A stretch of DNA of 8,519 bases from an uncultured Kroppenstedtia sp. (GTDB lineage: Bacteria; Bacillota; Bacilli; Thermoactinomycetales; DSM-45169). Made by a program: the position numbers and the translations under genes. Positions 6,909 through 8,519 of the stretch are shown here, piece after piece. The stretch spans positions 1 to 8,519 of the forward strand of contig CAUGKZ010000052.1 in NCBI GenBank assembly GCA_959600065.1, in the 5' to 3' direction. Numbering within the stretch: the first letter of the stretch is position 1; every line of letters starts with the position of its first letter. The notes below the pieces were generated by a model. The model had not been told where the DNA came from. It saw only the letters and a program-made list of their open reading frames with translations, and did no database searches.

Positions 6909-6932
6909 AGGAGGCGATCTGCCTCCTTTTTT
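6909..6932 (+). terminator. Intrinsic terminator of the amidase gene
   Basis: AGGAGGC (6909-6915) pairs perfectly with GCCTCCT (6921-6927) around a 5-nt GATCT loop, and a six-T run (6927-6932) follows. It lies 29 bp after the amidase TAA. The same GGAGG..GATC..CCTCC design is seen after rqcH. Confidence 0.9.
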
Positions 6933-6937
6933 AAATG

Positions 6938-6967
6938 AAAAAAACCAGGCGTATTGCGATAGCCTGG
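6938..6967 (-). terminator. Minus-strand terminator upstream of the SMR gene
   Basis: Reading the minus strand, CCAGGC (6967-6962) pairs with GCCTGG (6950-6945); three more pairs form inside (TAT/ATA) past a one-base bulge, leaving a 4-nt loop. The hairpin is followed by seven Ts (6944-6938). This is a canonical intrinsic terminator, but no minus-strand gene ends near it. The nearest upstream minus-strand stop is that of the pentapeptide gene at 7425, on the other side of the SMR gene. Confidence 0.65.
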
Positions 6968-7019
6968 GGAATCATATACCATCTATTATGACTCGCAGAC
7001 AACAAAGGACGTGAAATCA

Positions 7020-7394
7020 ATGCCCTGGATGTATTTGATCTTTGCCATCCTTAGCGAAATCGCCGGCACCGTGTCGATGAAGCTGTCCTATGGACTTACC
7101 AAACTGTGGCCTTCTCTATGGATGGTGTTTTTTTATCTGTTGGCTTTTGCCAGTTTGAGTTTATGCTTAAAGCATATACCCGTCAGCGTCGCATACGCGA
7201 TCTGGTCCGGCTTGGGCACAGCAGCCATTGCCATCGTCGGATACTTAGTTTTCCAGGAATCGATGACCTGGCTAAAAGCCGGTTCGATTCTGCTCATCGT
7301 TCTCGGAGTGATCGGGCTCAATTTAGGGGGAGGGTCTCCATCGGAATCATCAGATGCAGATCCACATCCGGTGGAGACCGTCGACGCGGAGTGA
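7020..7394 (+). CDS. Small multidrug resistance (SMR) efflux protein, Qac/EmrE type
   Basis: Four-helix, proton-coupled exporter that works as an antiparallel dimer in the cytoplasmic membrane; Qac-type members export quaternary ammonium and other lipophilic cations. The 124-residue product shows the membrane-embedded Glu13 (E14 of EmrE) in ILSEIAGTVSMK, YGLTKLWPS after helix 1, Tyr39 and Phe43 (EmrE Y40, F44), PVSVAYAIWSGLG (Tyr59, Trp62, Ser63) in helix 3 and GSILLIVLGVIGLNL in helix 4. AYAIWSG fits Qac-type rather than guanidinium exporters (Gdx/SugE), usually AYAVWTG. An unusual acidic tail of about 20 residues follows GGGSPSESS. Start: AAAGGA (7004-7009) precedes the ATG at 7020 by 10 nt; an in-frame GTG at 7011 is too close to it. 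No partner SMR gene is adjacent, so it is probably homodimeric. TATTAT (6984-6989) is a candidate -10 without a good -35. Transported substrate is unknown. Confidence 0.9.
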   Translation: MPWMYLIFAILSEIAGTVSMKLSYGLTKLWPSLWMVFFYLLAFASLSLCLKHIPVSVAYAIWSGLGTAAIAIVGYLVFQESMTWLKAGSILLIVLGVIGLNLGGGSPSESSDADPHPVETVDAE

Positions 7395-7424
7395 GGTGCC
7401 AAAGGGTCCAGCTCTCTTTGCTAT
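7395..7424. other. 30-bp gap between convergent genes, no clear terminator
   Basis: The gap holds only a weak 5-bp pairing, CAAAG (7400-7404) with CTTTG (7416-7420), and no T-run on either strand. Neither the SMR gene nor the pentapeptide gene has a convincing terminator here, so both transcripts may run into the opposite gene. Confidence 0.4.
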
Positions 7425-8027
7425 TCATTCCACCCGTGCCCCTAGGGATTGTGCCAGGGCAATCGCCTGAGTCAAATCGATGCGCGTTCCCTCCAGGTTG
7501 AGCTCCTTCCACGGGACCCCCTCCATCACCGCCTCCCGCAGATCTGCTCCCTGCAGACAAACCCCATCCAGAGTAGCATAGGAAAGATCCGCTCGCCGCA
7601 GATCCGCACCGGTCAAATCGCATCGATATAGATCAGCCTCCCGGAAATGAACGTCGCCCAGTTGAAAACCACTAAGATCCTGATTCGCCAGTCGGGTGAA
7701 GGACCAGTCCCCGCCGGAGATCCTCATCCCCTCCATGCGGGCTTCCTCAAATCCGGAACCAGTCATTTTGCAGGATGCGAACCGAGATACATAGAGATCG
7801 GCCCCTTGGAAACGACAATTGAAAAACGCCGTCCCTTCATGATGGGACGCATTCAGCTTCGCTCCGGTAAAATCGCAGTCTTCAAAGACAGAAGATCGGG
7901 TCTTCCATTCCTTCAAACCGGCCTGCCCAAAACGACAACGGATAAACCGACACCCTTCCCATTCCGCCTCCTCAAATATCCGATCTTCCCAATCCTCATC
8001 GATGAACTCTTCTTGTTTCCACAACAA
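7425..8027 (-). CDS. Pentapeptide-repeat protein, Qnr-like
   Basis: Protein of 200 residues built almost wholly of A(D/N)LXX-type repeats, which fold as a right-handed quadrilateral beta-helix. Clear repeats run from about residue 23 to 175, with the most regular block at 131-170 (ADLYRCDLTG, ADLRRADLSY, ATLDGVCLQG, ADLREAVMEG). The regular pattern breaks at about 39-46 (KEWKTRSS) and 105-118 (SGGDWSFTRL), possible loops. The C-terminal end, IDLTQAIALAQSLGARV, resembles the capping helix of Qnr-type proteins, DNA mimics that protect gyrase and topoisomerase IV; MfpA is a related case. Gyrase protection is inference, as many pentapeptide proteins have no known role. Start: TTG at 8027 (a second TTG follows at once), with AAAGGGGG as Shine-Dalgarno 8 nt before it. 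No ATG is in frame nearby. The site lies inside a perfect 18-bp palindrome. Confidence 0.85.
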   Translation of the reverse strand: MLWKQEEFIDEDWEDRIFEEAEWEGCRFIRCRFGQAGLKEWKTRSSVFEDCDFTGAKLNASHHEGTAFFNCRFQGADLYVSRFASCKMTGSGFEEARMEGMRISGGDWSFTRLANQDLSGFQLGDVHFREADLYRCDLTGADLRRADLSYATLDGVCLQGADLREAVMEGVPWKELNLEGTRIDLTQAIALAQSLGARVE

Positions 8028-8043
8028 AGGGGGATCCCCCTTT
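8026..8043. promoter_or_regulatory. Perfect 18-bp palindrome over the pentapeptide gene's ribosome-binding site
   Basis: AAAGGGGGATCCCCCTTT equals its own reverse complement. Its left half on the minus strand is the Shine-Dalgarno sequence of the pentapeptide gene, and its end overlaps the first two bases of the TTG start. As RNA it can fold into a 7-bp stem with a GAUC loop that hides the site. As DNA it could bind a dimeric regulator. Confidence 0.55.
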
Positions 8044-8053
8044 CATTATGATA

Positions 8054-8079
8054 AATCCGGCTCCTTTGGGAGCCGGATT
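8054..8079 (-). terminator. Terminator after the polysaccharide deacetylase gene
   Basis: 8054-8064 and 8069-8079 are perfect 11-bp inverted copies around a 4-nt loop, GC-rich in the middle. It begins 7 bp after the deacetylase stop on the minus strand. The run after the stem (TTTATCAT) is poor in T, so partial read-through into the pentapeptide gene 26 bp further on is possible. Confidence 0.7.
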
Positions 8080-8086
8080 GCTTGCT

Positions 8087-8519
8087 TCAGTTTATGTAAG
8101 CAGGGATATCCAACAGTTGATCCACCGTCACAAACTCATACCCTTGTTGTTTCAGATCGCGGATGATCTGTGGCAGAGCCTGGACGGTTGCAGAACGATT
8201 GCCTCCACCGGAGTGCATCAGGACGATACTGCCTGGAACCACTTGCTCCTTCACCGTCGCCAGGATCTGTTGGGAGGAGCGTCCCGGCCTCCAGTCATTG
8301 GTATCCACGTCCCAGTTGATAATCCGATGTCCCGTCTGGGCGATCCGCTTTTCTTTTCCCTTCACCGCTCCGTAGGGTGGACGCATCAGGGACATCTCCT
8401 TGCCGGTCGCCTTTTTCACGGCTTGGACAGTGCGAATCAGCTCCGCATCGACAAGTTTGTCCGACTGACGAGGCAACTGCAGATGATTCCAAGTATGGTT
8501 GGCGATCACATGGCCTTCG
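8087..8519 (-). CDS. Polysaccharide deacetylase (CE4 family), 3' part
   Basis: Metal-dependent N-deacetylase of the NodB-homology family, acting outside the membrane on peptidoglycan or another N-acetylated polysaccharide. The gene runs off the right edge, so the N-terminus, any signal peptide or anchor, and motif 1 (the catalytic and metal-binding Asp pair) are not visible. The visible part, about 143 residues, begins with EGHVIANHTWNH, motif 2 with the two metal-binding histidines. It continues with LMRPPYGAVKGKE (motif 3), INWDVDTNDWRPG (motif 4), and IVLMHSGGGNRSATVQALPQI (motif 5), ending GYEFVTVDQLLDIPAYIN. The GTG at 8509 is an internal valine codon, not a start. The motifs fit peptidoglycan deacetylases of PgdA/PdaC type or related Bacillus enzymes; the substrate cannot be told from this fragment. 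It is upstream of the pentapeptide gene on the same strand, with a hairpin between. Confidence 0.92.
   Translation of the reverse strand, partial: EGHVIANHTWNHLQLPRQSDKLVDAELIRTVQAVKKATGKEMSLMRPPYGAVKGKEKRIAQTGHRIINWDVDTNDWRPGRSSQQILATVKEQVVPGSIVLMHSGGGNRSATVQALPQIIRDLKQQGYEFVTVDQLLDIPAYIN

Noticed and set aside
6938..7019. Guanidine riboswitch ahead of the SMR gene
   Set aside because: The hairpin here has no ACGR loop pair typical of guanidine-II, the region is too short for ykkC type I, and the exporter looks Qac-type rather than guanidinium-specific. The hairpin fits a minus-strand terminator.
8028..8046. ATG at 8046 as start of the pentapeptide gene
   Set aside because: It is one base out of frame (19 nt to the TTG) and stops after a short peptide. 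It would fit only if the G5/C5 run had an indel; the TTG with a well-spaced AAAGGGGG explains the gene without that.
8087..8509. Complete 140-residue deacetylase starting at the GTG at 8509
   Set aside because: The frame stays open to the window edge with EGH before it, matching the family's motif 2 context, so the gene is cut by the edge.
1..8519. Mobile elements, CRISPR, tRNA, rRNA or phage genes
   Set aside because: No transposase or integrase motifs, no regularly spaced repeats, no cloverleaf or rRNA-like stretch seen on either strand.

Overview
This 8.5 kb window looks like ordinary chromosomal DNA of a moderately GC-rich, endospore-lineage Gram-positive bacterium (Bacillota). The evidence is an RqcH (YloA) gene beside a YloB-type calcium P-type ATPase, strong purine-rich Shine-Dalgarno sites (GGGGGAGGG, AGGGAGGG) and short GGAGG..CCTCC hairpin terminators with T-runs. 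The GC level and the amidase architecture suggest Thermoactinomycetaceae (Kroppenstedtia/Desmospora-like), but that is inference. I see no rRNA, tRNA, CRISPR array, transposon or prophage gene.

Left block (1-3956). Two minus-strand genes lie in tandem: a calcium-transporting ATPase (1035-3773, GTG start) and, downstream, diaminopimelate epimerase dapF (49-900). Two hairpins sit between them (950-973 with a UUCG loop, and 988-1012). dapF ends directly against a 17-bp perfect inverted repeat that should act as a terminator. A roughly 180-bp divergent intergenic region (3774-3956) separates the ATPase from rqcH and carries an extended -10 promoter reading towards rqcH.

Centre (3957-6932). The plus-strand rqcH encodes the NEMF-family factor of bacterial ribosome-associated quality control. 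After its terminator comes a secreted, two-domain cell-wall hydrolase gene: a lytic-transglycosylase-like domain followed by an Amidase_2 domain. It is split by a frameshift exactly at a (GA)4 tract. Restoring one GA unit would give one continuous protein of about 363 residues.

Right block (6933-8519). A plus-strand SMR-family (Qac/EmrE-type) efflux protein gene converges on a minus-strand pentapeptide-repeat gene with a C-terminal end resembling Qnr-type gyrase-protection proteins. Only 30 bp separate them and no good terminator is visible there. A good minus-strand terminator instead lies on the far side of the SMR gene (6938-6967). Upstream of the pentapeptide gene is the 3' part of a CE4 polysaccharide deacetylase gene that runs off the right edge.

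Functions cluster loosely around the envelope (DAP/peptidoglycan synthesis, cell-wall hydrolase, polysaccharide deacetylase), ion and drug export, and ribosome rescue. I found no clear evidence of a wholly new system. The best leads are the GA-tract frameshift, the palindrome covering the ribosome-binding site of the pentapeptide gene, and the antisense-overlap layout of the SMR/pentapeptide pair.
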